Shown here: in pieces, positions 1 through 9,494 of the stretch | How positions within the stretch are numbered: the first letter of the stretch is position 1 | Layout of the letters: every line of letters begins with the position of its first letter | Source: Deltaproteobacteria bacterium CSP1-8 | GTDB lineage: Bacteria > Desulfobacterota > Deferrimicrobia > Deferrimicrobiales > Deferrimicrobiaceae | NCBI GenBank assembly: GCA_001443455.1 | Contig: LDXO01000007.1 | Location: 1 to 64,000 of the forward strand | DNA: 64,000 bases | Reading direction: 5' to 3' | The notes under the pieces: generated by a model | Database searches by the model: none | What the model was told of the DNA's origin: nothing | What the model saw: only the letters and a program-made list of their open reading frames with translations | Position numbers and translations under genes: made by a program

Positions 1-1
1 C

Positions 2-103
2 CTGCTGCTCGACGAGGCCGCGCGACAAGGGGTGGTCCGCGCCGCGCCGCTTCCGTCCGCCCCTGGGTGGGTGGAAGTGCCGGTCCGTTTCCGGCTCCGG
101 TAG
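2..103 (+). CDS. 3-prime end of a TonB-family protein gene (partial)
   Basis: An open frame enters from the left edge and stops at a TAG at 101-103, giving 33 residues. It begins LLLDEAARQGVVRAAPLP and ends WVEVPVRFRLR. A short helix followed by a strand with the pattern V-E-V-P-V-R-F-R-L is typical of the last strand of the TonB C-terminal domain, which reaches into the periplasm and contacts TonB-dependent receptors to pass on energy from the proton gradient. Only this fragment is visible, so the length, the membrane anchor and the partner ExbB/ExbD cannot be judged. The identification rests on a short motif and is moderate. Confidence 0.5.
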   Translation: MLLDEAARQGVVRAAPLPSAPGWVEVPVRFRLR

Positions 104-159
104 GTGGCCCCCCGTTGCCTCCCCCTCTTCCCCTCTTTTACTCTTCCGGCAGAAAAATA

Positions 160-170
160 TACTCTATAAT
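160..170 (+). promoter_or_regulatory. possible promoter -10 for the DksA-like gene
   Basis: A perfect TATAAT lies at 165-170, about 30 bases before the preferred start at 201. No convincing -35 stands 16-18 bases upstream; the closest is a T-rich stretch near 135-141. Weak evidence based on the hexamer and its position. Confidence 0.35.
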
Positions 171-200
171 GATTTCGTGGCAGCTCCGGAAGGGGGATGG

Positions 201-554
201 ATGGACCGCGCCGTCCTGGAAAAATGCAGGGAGGAGCTCCAGCGCCAGATGGACGAGCTGCTGGCGGGGGCGGGGAAAACGGTCTCCGACATGACCTCGG
301 TCACCGAGGATAACTTCCCGGACCCCACCGACCGGGCCCTCCTGGAATCGAACCGGAACTTCACCCTCCGCCTCCGCGACAGGGAACGGAAGCTCCTTGC
401 CAAGATCAAGGAGGCAATGAAGCGGGTCGACGACGGCACGTTCGGAATTTGCGAGGGGTGCGGCGGGGAGATCGGCGAGAAACGGCTGGTCGCGAGGCCG
501 GTTAATGCATTGTGCATCGATTGCAAGACGGTTGCCGAGGAGGAAGGCAGATAG
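201..554 (+). CDS. DksA/TraR-family zinc-finger protein
   Basis: This is a 117-residue cytosolic protein with a long N-terminal coiled-coil half and a C-terminal four-cysteine zinc finger, CEGC followed by CIDC about 21 residues later, as in DksA/TraR proteins. Known members bind the secondary channel of RNA polymerase and adjust initiation, often together with ppGpp. I prefer the ATG at 201 because GGAAGGGGG lies just upstream; an in-frame GTG at 177 would add eight residues. The DksA-type acidic pair at the coiled-coil tip is not obvious, so it may be one of the shorter DksA-like paralogs of this lineage. The family call is firm; the exact role is inferred. Confidence 0.85.
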   Translation: MDRAVLEKCREELQRQMDELLAGAGKTVSDMTSVTEDNFPDPTDRALLESNRNFTLRLRDRERKLLAKIKEAMKRVDDGTFGICEGCGGEIGEKRLVARPVNALCIDCKTVAEEEGR

Positions 555-639
555 GGGGCCATTCGCCGAACGACCCCCGTCGACGGGTTCACCCGATACC
601 GACCCTTATCGTTCCTTCCACGCCATCACCGGAGGTAAC

Positions 640-1635
640 ATGACGGAACTGCGGAAAGACCCCATCGTGGGCCGATGGGTCATCATCTCCACGGAGCGGG
701 GACGCCGCCCCCACGATTTTCCCCAGGAGAAGATCGTCCGGCAGGAGGGGTTCTGTCCCCTGTGCCCGGGGAGCGAACGGATGACCCCTCCCGAAATCCT
801 CGTCTACCAGAATGCCGATCCGGCCGGTGGCGGGGGATGGACGCTTCGCGTGGTCCCCAACAAGTTCCCGGCGCTTCGGATCGAGGGGGACCTCGGGAAG
901 GCGGGGGAGGGAATCTACGACAAGATGAACGGCATCGGGGCGCACGAGGTCGTGATCGAGACGGAGAGGCATGATATCGACTTCTTCGACCTCCCGGAGG
1001 AGAGGGTTGCCGACGTGCTCCGGGCCTACCGGGAGCGGACCCTCGACCTGAAGAAAGACCAGCGCTTCAAGTCCGTCATCATCTTCAAGAACTACGGATC
1101 GGCCGCCGGCGCCTCCCTCACGCACAGCCACTCCCAGCTGATCGCCCTCCCCGTTGTCCCGAAACGGGTGATGGAGGAGATGACCGGATGCCGGGACTAC
1201 TTGCGGTTCCGCGACCGGTGCCTGCTCTGCGACATCATCGTGCAGGAGATGGAGCAAAAGGTACGCATTGTCGAGGAGAGCATGGAGTTCCTCGCTTACT
1301 CCCCGTACGCGCCCCGGTTCCCGTTCGAGACATGGATCGTTCCCAAACGCCACCAGTGCGCGTACGAGATGATCGAGGAGGAACAGATCCGGTCGCTCGC
1401 GGCCATTTTCCGGCGTACGCTCCGCAAGCTCAAACTTGCTCTGGAGGACCCCCCGTTCAACTTCATCGTCCACAGTGCCGCCTTCCAGGCCGGGGCGGCC
1501 GAGTTCTATCATTGGCACATCGAAATCATGCCGAAGCTCACGAAAGTCGCCGGGTTCGAATGGGGTTCCGGGTTCTACATCAACCCGACTCCCCCCGAGG
1601 AGGCTGCCAAGTTTCTCCGCGAGCTGCCCGGGTAG
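640..1635 (+). CDS. galT: galactose-1-phosphate uridylyltransferase
   Basis: GalT moves the UMP group between UDP-glucose and galactose-1-phosphate in the Leloir pathway. The 331-residue protein has the family start (ELRKDPIVGRWVIISTERG), a CPLC metal-binding pair near residue 39, and the HIT-type active site THSHSQ with the nucleophilic histidine, followed by a second histidine motif HWHIEIMPK near the C-terminus. The ATG at 640 follows GGAGGTAAC, a good ribosome-binding site. It lies 19 bp before glgA, which suggests a sugar-nucleotide/glycogen operon. Some bacterial members prefer other hexose-1-phosphates, so strict galactose specificity is not proven. Confidence 0.92.
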   Translation: MTELRKDPIVGRWVIISTERGRRPHDFPQEKIVRQEGFCPLCPGSERMTPPEILVYQNADPAGGGGWTLRVVPNKFPALRIEGDLGKAGEGIYDKMNGIGAHEVVIETERHDIDFFDLPEERVADVLRAYRERTLDLKKDQRFKSVIIFKNYGSAAGASLTHSHSQLIALPVVPKRVMEEMTGCRDYLRFRDRCLLCDIIVQEMEQKVRIVEESMEFLAYSPYAPRFPFETWIVPKRHQCAYEMIEEEQIRSLAAIFRRTLRKLKLALEDPPFNFIVHSAAFQAGAAEFYHWHIEIMPKLTKVAGFEWGSGFYINPTPPEEAAKFLRELPG

Positions 1636-1654
1636 GGGGAAGACAGAGGCCGCC

Positions 1655-3118
1655 ATGAGGGTTCTCATCGCATCTTCCGAGATCGTCCCGTTTGCCAAGA
1701 CGGGAGGTCTTGCCGACGTCACCGGGTCGCTGCCGAAAGCGCTCCGCAGGATCGGCGTGGAGGCCGACTGCATCCTTCCTCTCTACCGGACGGTGGGCTG
1801 GGAGCGGTTCCCCCTCGAGCAGTCCGGGCCCCCCGTGCGGGTCCCCCTGGGTCATCGGGAGGAGACCGGCGTGGTGATGGAGACGGATGCGGGCGGCGGC
1901 GTCAGGGGATACCTGGTGCGCAACGACCGGTATTTCGACCGGGAGTTCTATTACGGGACGAAAGACGGCGACTACGTCGACAACTGCGAGCGGTTCGCCT
2001 TCTTCTGCCGGGCGATCATGGAGTGGATCGCCCGAACGGGCCGCTCTTACGACATCCTCCACTGCAACGACTGGCAGACGGCCCTCGCTCCGGCCTACGT
2101 CAAGACGCTCTACTCCCACGAGGCGGCGTTCCGGTCCACCGGGACCGTCTTCACCGTCCACAACCTCGGGTACCAGGGGTTGTTCTGGAACCACGACCTC
2201 CCGCTCACGGGGCTCGGCTGGGAGTTGTTCACCCCCAAGGGGGTCGAGTTCTACGGCAAGCTCAATGTGCTGAAGGCAGGGCTGGTGTTTTCCGACATCC
2301 TCACCACGGTAAGCGACACGTACAGCCGGGAGATCCAGACGCCCGAATACGGCCACGGGCTCGAAGGCGTACTGTACGAGCGGCGGGCCGACCTGTACGG
2401 AATCCTGAACGGCGTGGACTACGACGACTGGAACCCGGAGTCGGACCCCTTGATCGCCGCCCGGTACACCCGAAAGGATTTGTCGGGGAAGAAGGTCTGC
2501 CGCGACGACCTCCTGGCCGAGTTCGGGTGGGCGGGCCCCATGCCCGAGCCCATCATCGGGGTCGTCGGGCGCTTCACCGCCCAGAAGGGCTTCGACCTGA
2601 TCGAGCAGATCGGGGAATGGTTGGCGACGCAGGACGTGCGGGTCGTCATCCTCGGGACAGGAGAGCGGAAATACGAAGAGGCGATGGCCGAGTTCGGACG
2701 CCGCAACCCGGACCGGATCTCCCTCCGGTTCGCCTTCGACAACCGGCTGGCGCACAAGATCGAGGCCGGGGCCGACATCTACCTCATGCCCTCGCGGTAC
2801 GAGCCATGCGGCATGAACCAGATCTACAGCCTCAAGTACGGAACGGTGCCCGTCGTCCGGAACACGGGGGGCTTGGCCGACACCGTGGTGGACGCCGACG
2901 GGGACCCTGCCGGCGGAACGGGCTTCAAGTTCAACGGCTACGACACGGGGGATCTGAAGGACGCCCTGTCGCGAGCCGTAGCCGCTTACGCGGACAAGCC
3001 CCGGTGGGAGGCGATCGTGAAGCGGGGGATGGAGATGGATTTCTCCTGGGATGCCTCCGCGAAGAGGTATGTCTCCGTGTACGAGAAGGCGCTGCAAAAA
3101 AGGGGCGTGCGGATCTGA
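1655..3118 (+). CDS. glgA: glycogen/starch synthase (GT5)
   Basis: GlgA adds glucose from ADP-glucose (or UDP-glucose) to the growing alpha-1,4-glucan. The 487-residue protein has the N-terminal KTGGLADVTGSLPKAL motif with the ADP-glucose-binding lysine, a GT-B fold with the second domain beginning around IIGVVGRFTAQKGFDL, and the C-terminal EPCGMNQIYSLKYGTVPVV segment holding the conserved E-X7-E pattern. Length matches the family. It follows galT closely and precedes a sensor kinase by 8 bp, so all three may be cotranscribed. No glgB, glgC or glgP is visible here. Confidence 0.95.
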   Translation: MRVLIASSEIVPFAKTGGLADVTGSLPKALRRIGVEADCILPLYRTVGWERFPLEQSGPPVRVPLGHREETGVVMETDAGGGVRGYLVRNDRYFDREFYYGTKDGDYVDNCERFAFFCRAIMEWIARTGRSYDILHCNDWQTALAPAYVKTLYSHEAAFRSTGTVFTVHNLGYQGLFWNHDLPLTGLGWELFTPKGVEFYGKLNVLKAGLVFSDILTTVSDTYSREIQTPEYGHGLEGVLYERRADLYGILNGVDYDDWNPESDPLIAARYTRKDLSGKKVCRDDLLAEFGWAGPMPEPIIGVVGRFTAQKGFDLIEQIGEWLATQDVRVVILGTGERKYEEAMAEFGRRNPDRISLRFAFDNRLAHKIEAGADIYLMPSRYEPCGMNQIYSLKYGTVPVVRNTGGLADTVVDADGDPAGGTGFKFNGYDTGDLKDALSRAVAAYADKPRWEAIVKRGMEMDFSWDASAKRYVSVYEKALQKRGVRI

Positions 3119-3126
3119 CCGGTCCC

Positions 3127-5592
3127 ATGGACAACCCGTCCGACGCGAAGTTCGTCCTCCTCTCCCGGGTGGTCGAGATCTCCAACTCGAACATCCAGAT
3201 CGAGAACCGCCTCAAGTACATCTGCGACTTTCTGGCCCGGGAGTCCGGGGCGGAGTGTGTCTGCGTCTATCGCCGCGAGCCGCGGAAGGAGGACCTTATT
3301 CCCTGGGTATCGTCCTGCCTGGAGATCGAGGAGTGCAGCCATTTCGATTACCGGATCCGGCCGGGGGAAGGAGTGGCCGGAAAGGCGGTCCAGAAACGGG
3401 CCCCGGTTTTCTTCTCCGACGTGCAGACCTCCCCCCCGCCCCTGTCGGTTGCCAGGGAGATCCGGGACTTCCGGTCGATTCTGTCCGTCCCCATCATGGA
3501 CGACGTCTACCTCTACGGGGCGATGAACTTCTCCAGCCGATCCCCCGTCACGTTTTCCGAGGAGACCGTGCGGCTGCTGCGCGCCATAGCCACGGAGGTG
3601 GCCGGGGCGATCCGGAACAGCAAGCTCTATCACGACGCCAGGAAGAGGGTGTCGGAGCTCATTACGCTCAACGAGATCGGGCGTGCGATCACCTCCACGT
3701 TCCAGGTCCGGGACATTCTCGAATACGTGGCGAAGACCACCTCCCGTCTCCTGCAATCGGACGGGTGCACCGTCCGCCTTGCTGGGGAGAACCGGTCCGC
3801 CCTCAAGGTCATGGTGGACGAAGGCTACGAACGACCGAAATTGAAGAAGGAGATGCGTGCCCACGGGAGGCTCCTTGCCAACCAGATCTACAGGGAAAAG
3901 AGACCTCTCCTCATCAACGGGCCGGAGGATTCTTCGATGTACCTCGCCCTTTCGCGGCATGGGGTCACCTCCTTCCTCGGGCTTCCGATCGTCTCCAAGG
4001 GGAAGGCCCTGGGCGTCATCAACTACTACTCCTGCTCGTCGAACGTCGTCTTCGACATGGAAGTGATGCACCTGATGCAGACGGTGTGCAGCCAGCTCGC
4101 CAACATGATCGAGAACTCGGCGATGTTCGGGGAAGCGCAGCAGCTCGCCCGGGAGAACCAGGCCAGGGCCCAGCGGTTCGCGACGTTGTACAACGTCGCG
4201 CGGGCGCTCATGTCCACCGTGAAGACGGAGAGGCTTCTCCAGATCATGCTGTACGCGCTTACCTCCCCCACGGGGTTCAACTTCAGCAGGGCGATCCTGT
4301 TCCTTCTTTCCGACGACGGCCGAACGCTCCATGCCCGGATGGGGATGGGGCCAAGGGACGCCAGGGAGGCCCGCAAGGCCATACTGCCCGGCCGCGTCCT
4401 GCCGCAGGAGGTGGGGACGGAGGATGGCGCGAGAGAGCTCGGGAAGAGGCTCTGGCGCGACATGGAGCACCTCTCGCTCCCCATGGGCAATTCCTTGTGC
4501 CTCGTGACGAAGGCGGTCCGGGAGAGGCGATCCGTCCGGACGGACTCCGGCTGCGGGTCGAAGGCGGCGGGGCCTTCGGAGGGACTCTGCGGCAGCCATC
4601 CTCCCTCCTTCGGGACGGTCCCGCTCGTCGTCCACGGGGAGGCGAGGGGGGCCATCTATGTGGACAACATGTTCCGGGAGCGGGAGATCACGGAGGAGGA
4701 CATCCAGATCCTGACGATGTTCGCCTCCGAGGCGTGCCTCGCCATGGAGAACACCACCCTCTACGAGAGCCTGGAGGACGCGCTGGAGAAGGTCCGGAAG
4801 ACCCAGGACAGGCTCGTCCAGAGCGAGAAGCTGGCGGCGCTCGGGGAGATGGCCGCCCGGATCGCCCACGAGATCAAGAACCCCCTCACCGTGATCGGGG
4901 GGTTCGCGGCGCGCCTGAGTCGCAGGGAAAAGGGCGGCCCCCCCGACCACGTGCCGACCGAGAGGTACGCCGAGATCATCCTCAAGGAGGTGAAGCGGCT
5001 GGAACGGACCATCCAGCAGACGCTCTACTTCTCGCGGGAGGTGGTGCCCGCCTTCCAGCCGGTGGACATCAACGCCGAGATCCGGGAGGTTCTGGCCATG
5101 TTCCGGGACGAACTCGAGGAGGCCAGGGTCGAGAGGGCGGTGACCCTCTCGGAAAAGGTTCCCGAGATCTCCGTCGATCCGGACCAGATCCGGCAGGTGC
5201 TCTGGAATCTCGTCTCCAATGCGGTCCAGGCCATGGGGGGCGGGGGGAAGCTCACGATGGTCAGCCGGCCGGCCTCGGGGGGGGAGGGGGACGGCGTGGT
5301 TTTCCTCGTCGGCGATACGGGCGGGGGCATCCCCCACGACGTGGTGCACAATATCTTCAACCCCTTCTTCACCACGAAGCCGAAGGGGACGGGCCTCGGG
5401 CTTCCCATCGTCCACGCCATCGTCCAGAACCACGGGGGGACGATCCAGCTGGACAACCGGGAAGGCGAGGGCGTGACGTTCTCGGTCTTCCTGCCCCGGG
5501 TGCCGAGGGAAAAGGGGACCGGGGGACGCATCCTGGAACAGATGCGGAAAGGCGGAAGAAATGGAACCCTCGTTGGAGAGCATTCGGGATAA
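3127..5592 (+). CDS. cytosolic triple-GAF sensor histidine kinase
   Basis: The 821-residue protein has three GAF-like sensory modules at about residues 20-165, 180-335 and 350-545, a short coiled coil, a HisKA dimerization domain with the phospho-accepting His581 in AARIAHEIKNPL, and a HATPase domain with the N box (NLVSNAVQAM), G1 (GDTGGGIP), F box (FNPFFTTK) and G2 (GTGLGLP). No transmembrane segment is seen, so it should sense an intracellular signal. GAF domains of this type bind small ligands or haem in other proteins; which applies here is unknown. No response regulator lies beside it, so its partner is elsewhere. Its 3-prime end overlaps mqnE by 32 bp, suggesting coupling to menaquinone genes. 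Confidence 0.9.
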   Translation: MDNPSDAKFVLLSRVVEISNSNIQIENRLKYICDFLARESGAECVCVYRREPRKEDLIPWVSSCLEIEECSHFDYRIRPGEGVAGKAVQKRAPVFFSDVQTSPPPLSVAREIRDFRSILSVPIMDDVYLYGAMNFSSRSPVTFSEETVRLLRAIATEVAGAIRNSKLYHDARKRVSELITLNEIGRAITSTFQVRDILEYVAKTTSRLLQSDGCTVRLAGENRSALKVMVDEGYERPKLKKEMRAHGRLLANQIYREKRPLLINGPEDSSMYLALSRHGVTSFLGLPIVSKGKALGVINYYSCSSNVVFDMEVMHLMQTVCSQLANMIENSAMFGEAQQLARENQARAQRFATLYNVARALMSTVKTERLLQIMLYALTSPTGFNFSRAILFLLSDDGRTLHARMGMGPRDAREARKAILPGRVLPQEVGTEDGARELGKRLWRDMEHLSLPMGNSLCLVTKAVRERRSVRTDSGCGSKAAGPSEGLCGSHPPSFGTVPLVVHGEARGAIYVDNMFREREITEEDIQILTMFASEACLAMENTTLYESLEDALEKVRKTQDRLVQSEKLAALGEMAARIAHEIKNPLTVIGGFAARLSRREKGGPPDHVPTERYAEIILKEVKRLERTIQQTLYFSREVVPAFQPVDINAEIREVLAMFRDELEEARVERAVTLSEKVPEISVDPDQIRQVLWNLVSNAVQAMGGGGKLTMVSRPASGGEGDGVVFLVGDTGGGIPHDVVHNIFNPFFTTKPKGTGLGLPIVHAIVQNHGGTIQLDNREGEGVTFSVFLPRVPREKGTGGRILEQMRKGGRNGTLVGEHSG

Positions 5593-6655
5593 AGTGTCCG
5601 CCGGGGTGAGGCTTTCCGAGGAGGACGCCCTTGCCCTGTTCCGCAGCCGGGACATCCACGCGGTGGGGGAGATGGCGGACTTCGTCAACCGGCGCGTGAA
5701 CGGCGATCGCGTGTACTTCATCGTCAACCGGCATATCAACCCCACCAACCTCTGCGTCAACCGGTGCAAATTCTGCGCGTTCGGCAAGGGCAGGGAAGAG
5801 CCCCTCGCCTATACCATGACGATGGATGAGATCCTCGTACGCGCGGAAGAAGCGTGGTACCAGAACGCGACGGAGCTGCATATCGTCGGCGGGCTCCACC
5901 CGGACCTGCCGTTCGACTTCTATCTCCGTATGCTCCGCATCATCCGGGAGCGTTTTCCCGGGATGCACATCCAGGCGTTCACCGCCGTGGAGATCGACCA
6001 CTTCTCCCGGATCACGGGGCTTTCCCTGGGGGAGGTCATCCGCCAGCTGAAGGAGGCAGGCCTGGGGAGCCTGCCGGGAGGGGGGGCGGAGATCTTCGAC
6101 CCGGAGGTCAGGAACCGGATCTGCCCCGAGAAGATCTCGGGGGACCGGTGGCTCGAGGTCATGGAAGAGGTCCACGGCGCAGGGCTGCGGAGCAACGCGA
6201 CGATGTTGTACGGCCACGTGGAGACGCTTGCGTCCCGCGTCGACCACATGCGCCGCCTCCGGGAGCTGCAGGACCGGACCGGCGGCTTCCAGTCGTTCAT
6301 CCCTTTGGCGTTTCACCCGAAGAACACGGAGATCGCAAAGGGGTACACGACGGGCCTTACGGACCTTCTCTCCCTCGCGGTGGGGAGAATCTACCTCGAC
6401 AACTTCCTCCACGTGAAGTCGTTCTGGATCATGGTGGGGCCCAGGATCGCCCAGATCTCCCTCCACTTCGGCGTGGACGACATCGACGGAACGGTGGTGG
6501 AGGAGAAGATTACCCACGCCGCAGGCGCCCAAACGGGGCAGGAGATGACGGTTGCCGGGCTGGTCTCCATGATCCGCCAGGCAGGCAAGATCCCGGTCGA
6601 GCGCGACACGTTGTACAACGTGGTCCGCGAGTGGCCGGAAGGCGAAACGGCGTGA
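5561..6655 (+). CDS. mqnE: aminofutalosine synthase (radical SAM)
   Basis: MqnE joins an adenosyl radical to 3-(1-carboxyvinyloxy)benzoate to give aminofutalosine, an early step of the futalosine route to menaquinone. The 364-residue protein carries the radical-SAM cluster CX3CX2C at Cys65, Cys69 and Cys72 inside NLCVNRCKFCAF, then GGLHPDLPF and LPGGGAEIF, both typical of the MqnE/MqnC pair. The next gene, mqnC, begins inside its stop codon (GTGA), so the two enzymes are translationally coupled. mqnA, mqnB and mqnD are not in the window. Confusion with CofH-type enzymes is possible, but the pairing with mqnC makes MqnE by far the best call. Confidence 0.9.
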   Translation: MEPSLESIRDKVSAGVRLSEEDALALFRSRDIHAVGEMADFVNRRVNGDRVYFIVNRHINPTNLCVNRCKFCAFGKGREEPLAYTMTMDEILVRAEEAWYQNATELHIVGGLHPDLPFDFYLRMLRIIRERFPGMHIQAFTAVEIDHFSRITGLSLGEVIRQLKEAGLGSLPGGGAEIFDPEVRNRICPEKISGDRWLEVMEEVHGAGLRSNATMLYGHVETLASRVDHMRRLRELQDRTGGFQSFIPLAFHPKNTEIAKGYTTGLTDLLSLAVGRIYLDNFLHVKSFWIMVGPRIAQISLHFGVDDIDGTVVEEKITHAAGAQTGQEMTVAGLVSMIRQAGKIPVERDTLYNVVREWPEGETA

Positions 6656-7743
6656 CGTCCACCCTTTCCTGGCGTGACGCGCTCGAAAGGGCCGCGGAGG
6701 ACCGGGGCAACGTCGAGGACGCGGTGCTCCTCCTCCGGGAACCCCCGCTGTTCGACCTGGGACGCGCTGCCGACGCCGTCCGGAGGCGTCTGCATCCGGG
6801 CGACGTGGTCACCTACATCGTCGACCGGAATATCAACTACACGAACATCTGCTCGTGCCAGTGCTCGTTCTGCGCCTTTTCCCGGGAGAAAGGCGCCCCC
6901 GACGCGTACGTCCTCTCCGATTCCGAGCTCTCGAGGAAAATCGAGGAGACCCTCGACGCGGGGGGGACCCAGGTCCTCCTCCAGGGGGGTCTGCACCCCG
7001 ACTGGGGGCTTGCGGAAGCGGTCCGGCTGGTAAGGGCGGTGAAGAGACATCCCATTCGACTCCATGGCTTCTCCCCGCCGGAAATATGGCATTTCTCGAA
7101 CCGGTCCGGCGTTTCCGTCGCCGAGACGATCTTTCGGCTGAAGGAGGCCGGCCTGGACTCCCTCCCCGGCGGCGGCGCGGAGATTCTCGACGACGAGGTA
7201 CGGGGAGTGATCAGCCCGAGGAAAATCGGCTGGCGGCAATGGGCTGAGGTGATGCGCGAGGCGCACCGGCAGGGGTTGCCCACCTCCGCCACGATGATGT
7301 TCGGCAGCGTGGAGACCCCGGAGCACATCGCCGCCCACCTGGTCCGCGTCCGGGAACTCCAGGAGGAGACGGGAGGCTTCACCTCGTTCATCCCCTGGAC
7401 CTTCCAATCCGGAAACACGCTCCTTTCCCGCGACCCCCGGTTCGGGGAGCGTCGGGTATCGGGGTTCGGCCACGCGATCGGCTACCTCCGCGTGCTGGCC
7501 GTCTCGAGGATCATTCTCCGGAACGTCCGCACGGTCCAGGTGTCGTGGGTGACGATGGGGGCGAAGGTCGCCCAGGTCGGGCTCTTCTTCGGCGGGAACG
7601 ACTACGGGAGCACGATGATGGAGGAGAACGTAGTGGCGTCCGCAGGAGTGGCCTTCCGGATGTCCGAGGAGGAGATCGTCTCGACGATCCGGGACGCGGG
7701 GTTTCGTCCGATGAGACGGGAGGAGCATCGATGCTCGACGTGA
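6652..7743 (+). CDS. mqnC: cyclic dehypoxanthinyl futalosine synthase (radical SAM)
   Basis: MqnC cyclizes dehypoxanthinyl futalosine in the futalosine pathway. The 363-residue product starts with GTG at 6652, overlapping the mqnE stop, and has the cluster motif CX3CX2C at Cys67, Cys71 and Cys74 with an extra cysteine at 69 ([10 protein letters not shown]). It shares GGLHPDWG and LPGGGAEIL with MqnE, as the two families are homologous. The conserved tail near [14 protein letters not shown] is also present. It overlaps serS by 13 bp, an unusual link between menaquinone synthesis and tRNA charging that probably reflects gene packing only. Confidence 0.9.
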   Translation: MTSTLSWRDALERAAEDRGNVEDAVLLLREPPLFDLGRAADAVRRRLHPGDVVTYIVDRNINYTNICSCQCSFCAFSREKGAPDAYVLSDSELSRKIEETLDAGGTQVLLQGGLHPDWGLAEAVRLVRAVKRHPIRLHGFSPPEIWHFSNRSGVSVAETIFRLKEAGLDSLPGGGAEILDDEVRGVISPRKIGWRQWAEVMREAHRQGLPTSATMMFGSVETPEHIAAHLVRVRELQEETGGFTSFIPWTFQSGNTLLSRDPRFGERRVSGFGHAIGYLRVLAVSRIILRNVRTVQVSWVTMGAKVAQVGLFFGGNDYGSTMMEENVVASAGVAFRMSEEEIVSTIRDAGFRPMRREEHRCST

Positions 7744-9020
7744 AGTTCGTGCGGGAGAACATGGATGCCGTCCGGGAGGCACTCAGGCGCCGCCGGTCCC
7801 CGGTCACCCTTGCCGGGTTCGAGGAGCTCGACCGGGAACGGAGGGAAACCCTCTCCGCGGTCGAGAAACTTCGGGCGGAACGGAACGCGGCCTCCGAGGA
7901 GATCGGGCACCTGCGCAGGGAGGGGAACGACGCCTCCGCCCTGATGGAGCGGATGCGGGAGGTCTCCGCGGCGATCAAGGAGAAGGAGGCGGGTCTTCCC
8001 GATATCGAGCACCGGATGGAGGAGGTGCTCCATTCGCTCCCCAACGTCCCCGATCCGTCGGTCCCCGAGGGGGAAAGGGAGGAGGACAACCCGACCGTCC
8101 GGACGTGGGGAGATCGCCCCGCGTTCTCCTTCCCGGTGCGGGACCACGTCGACATCGGGACGGCCTTGGACATCCTCGATTTTGACCGGGCCGCCAAGAT
8201 CGCGGGCGCAAGGTTTTGCCTGATGAAGGGCGCGGGGGCCCTCATGGAGCGGGCGCTCATCAACTTCATGCTGGATGTCCACACCCGCGAGCACGGCTAC
8301 ACGGAAGTCCTCCCGCCTTTCCTCGCGAACTCCGCCTCCTTTTTCGGCACCGGGCAGCTCCCCAAGTTCGAGGAGGACCTGTTCCACGTGACCGGGACCG
8401 ACTACTACCTCGTGCCCACGGCCGAGGTGCCGCTCACCAACATCGTCCGGGACGAGATCCTTTCCGCCGGGTCGCTTCCCCTCAAGATGACGGCGTACAC
8501 CCCCTGCTTCCGGGCGGAGGCCGGGTCGCACGGGAAGGACGTCCGCGGGATGATCCGCCAGCACCAGTTCAACAAGGTGGAGCTGGTCAAGATCTGCCGG
8601 CCCGAGGAGTCGCGGGGCGAGCTCGAGACCCTGACCGCCGACGCGGAACGAATCCTTGAGCGCCTATCCCTTCCGTACCGCGTGGTGACCCTGTGCACGG
8701 CGGACCTGGGGTTCTCGGCCGCCAAGACGTACGACATCGAGGCATGGATCCCCTCGCAGGGGCGGTACCGGGAGATCTCCTCCTGCAGCAACTTCACCGA
8801 CTTCCAGGCGCGCCGGGCGAAGATCCGGTTCCGGGACGGCGCCACGGGGAAGATCCGGCTCGCTCACACCCTGAACGGCTCGGGATTGGCCGTGGGCCGG
8901 ACAGTGGTCGCCATCCTCGAGAACTTCCAGCAGGAAGACGGTTCCGTCCGGATCCCGGAGGCGCTCCGGCCCTACATGGGCGGGATGGACCGGATCACAA
9001 AAGCAAAGGGACGTTCTTAA
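7731..9020 (+). CDS. serS: seryl-tRNA synthetase
   Basis: SerS charges tRNA-Ser (and tRNA-Sec where present) with serine. The 429-residue protein has the N-terminal helical-arm domain ([18 protein letters not shown], then a coiled coil to about residue 105) and a class II catalytic core with motif 2 ([20 protein letters not shown]), the serine-binding [12 protein letters not shown] and motif 3 ([17 protein letters not shown]). Length is normal. The last three codons and stop lie inside a repeated GGGACGTTCTTAAAAC sequence, so the C-terminus (GRS) is contributed by that repeat. Three serine tRNA genes lie about 12.5 kb downstream. Confidence 0.97.
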   Translation: MLDVKFVRENMDAVREALRRRRSPVTLAGFEELDRERRETLSAVEKLRAERNAASEEIGHLRREGNDASALMERMREVSAAIKEKEAGLPDIEHRMEEVLHSLPNVPDPSVPEGEREEDNPTVRTWGDRPAFSFPVRDHVDIGTALDILDFDRAAKIAGARFCLMKGAGALMERALINFMLDVHTREHGYTEVLPPFLANSASFFGTGQLPKFEEDLFHVTGTDYYLVPTAEVPLTNIVRDEILSAGSLPLKMTAYTPCFRAEAGSHGKDVRGMIRQHQFNKVELVKICRPEESRGELETLTADAERILERLSLPYRVVTLCTADLGFSAAKTYDIEAWIPSQGRYREISSCSNFTDFQARRAKIRFRDGATGKIRLAHTLNGSGLAVGRTVVAILENFQQEDGSVRIPEALRPYMGGMDRITKAKGRS

Positions 9021-9031
9021 AACTTTTCATA
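9009..9031 (+). repeat. REP-like element family 2, copy at the serS stop
   Basis: The 23 bases GGGACGTTCTTAAAAC plus TTTTCAT recur exactly at 54350-54372 after priA. With upstream AAAAG the sequence can fold as a hairpin closed by AAAAG and CTTTT. Both copies sit at the 3-prime end of a housekeeping gene. It could be a mobile REP or a processed terminator; no neighbouring transposase is seen. Confidence 0.7.
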
Positions 9032-9141
9032 TCCACGACGACGCACCTGCTCGCGATACTATCCCCCCCGTACCCGATGAGGGTCGCGCCGGGTGGGAAA
9101 ACCTGGACCCGAACGATTTCCTTGCCCTGTCAGGGAGGTGG

Positions 9142-9474
9142 ATGGTTATGGTTCAGACCTGGGTTCCGGCAGACATCGTCCCCCGGGAGCTCGCACCCGG
9201 GGTCACGGCGAGGATCGCCTCCGGGGAGAAGGTGATGCTCTCGCTCGTCACGCTTGCGCCGAACGCGGTCGTCCCCGACCATGCCCATCCCCACGAACAG
9301 GTGGGGATGATGGTGTCGGGCGCGATGGAGCTGACCGTCGCCGGAGAAACGCGCACCCTCTCCGGGAACGCGATCTACCTCGTACCGGGGGGGGTTCCCC
9401 ACAAAGCCGTCGCGGGCCCGGAAGGGGCGGTCGCCCTCGACGCTTTCTCGCCTCCCCGCGAGGAGTACCGCTAG
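9142..9474 (+). CDS. small cupin-domain protein
   Basis: A 110-residue single-domain cupin. The metal-binding motif is visible as DHAHPHEQVGMMVSGAMEL (two histidines and a glutamate), with the second cupin motif ending in YLVPGGVPHKAV, which provides the last histidine. AGGGAGG precedes the ATG at 9142; a second in-frame ATG at 9148 is possible. Small cupins of this type act as metal-dependent isomerases, dioxygenases or sugar-binding proteins, and nothing nearby fixes the substrate. It stands alone between serS and the leuA region. Confidence 0.75.
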   Translation: MVMVQTWVPADIVPRELAPGVTARIASGEKVMLSLVTLAPNAVVPDHAHPHEQVGMMVSGAMELTVAGETRTLSGNAIYLVPGGVPHKAVAGPEGAVALDAFSPPREEYR

Positions 9475-9494
9475 TGCAGCGTCTCGCAAATACC

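Noticed and set aside
2023-3126. In-frame extension of the histidine kinase far upstream through glgA
   Set aside because: The upstream part overlaps glgA in another frame and has no family similarity; the ATG at 3127 begins the GAF-containing protein.
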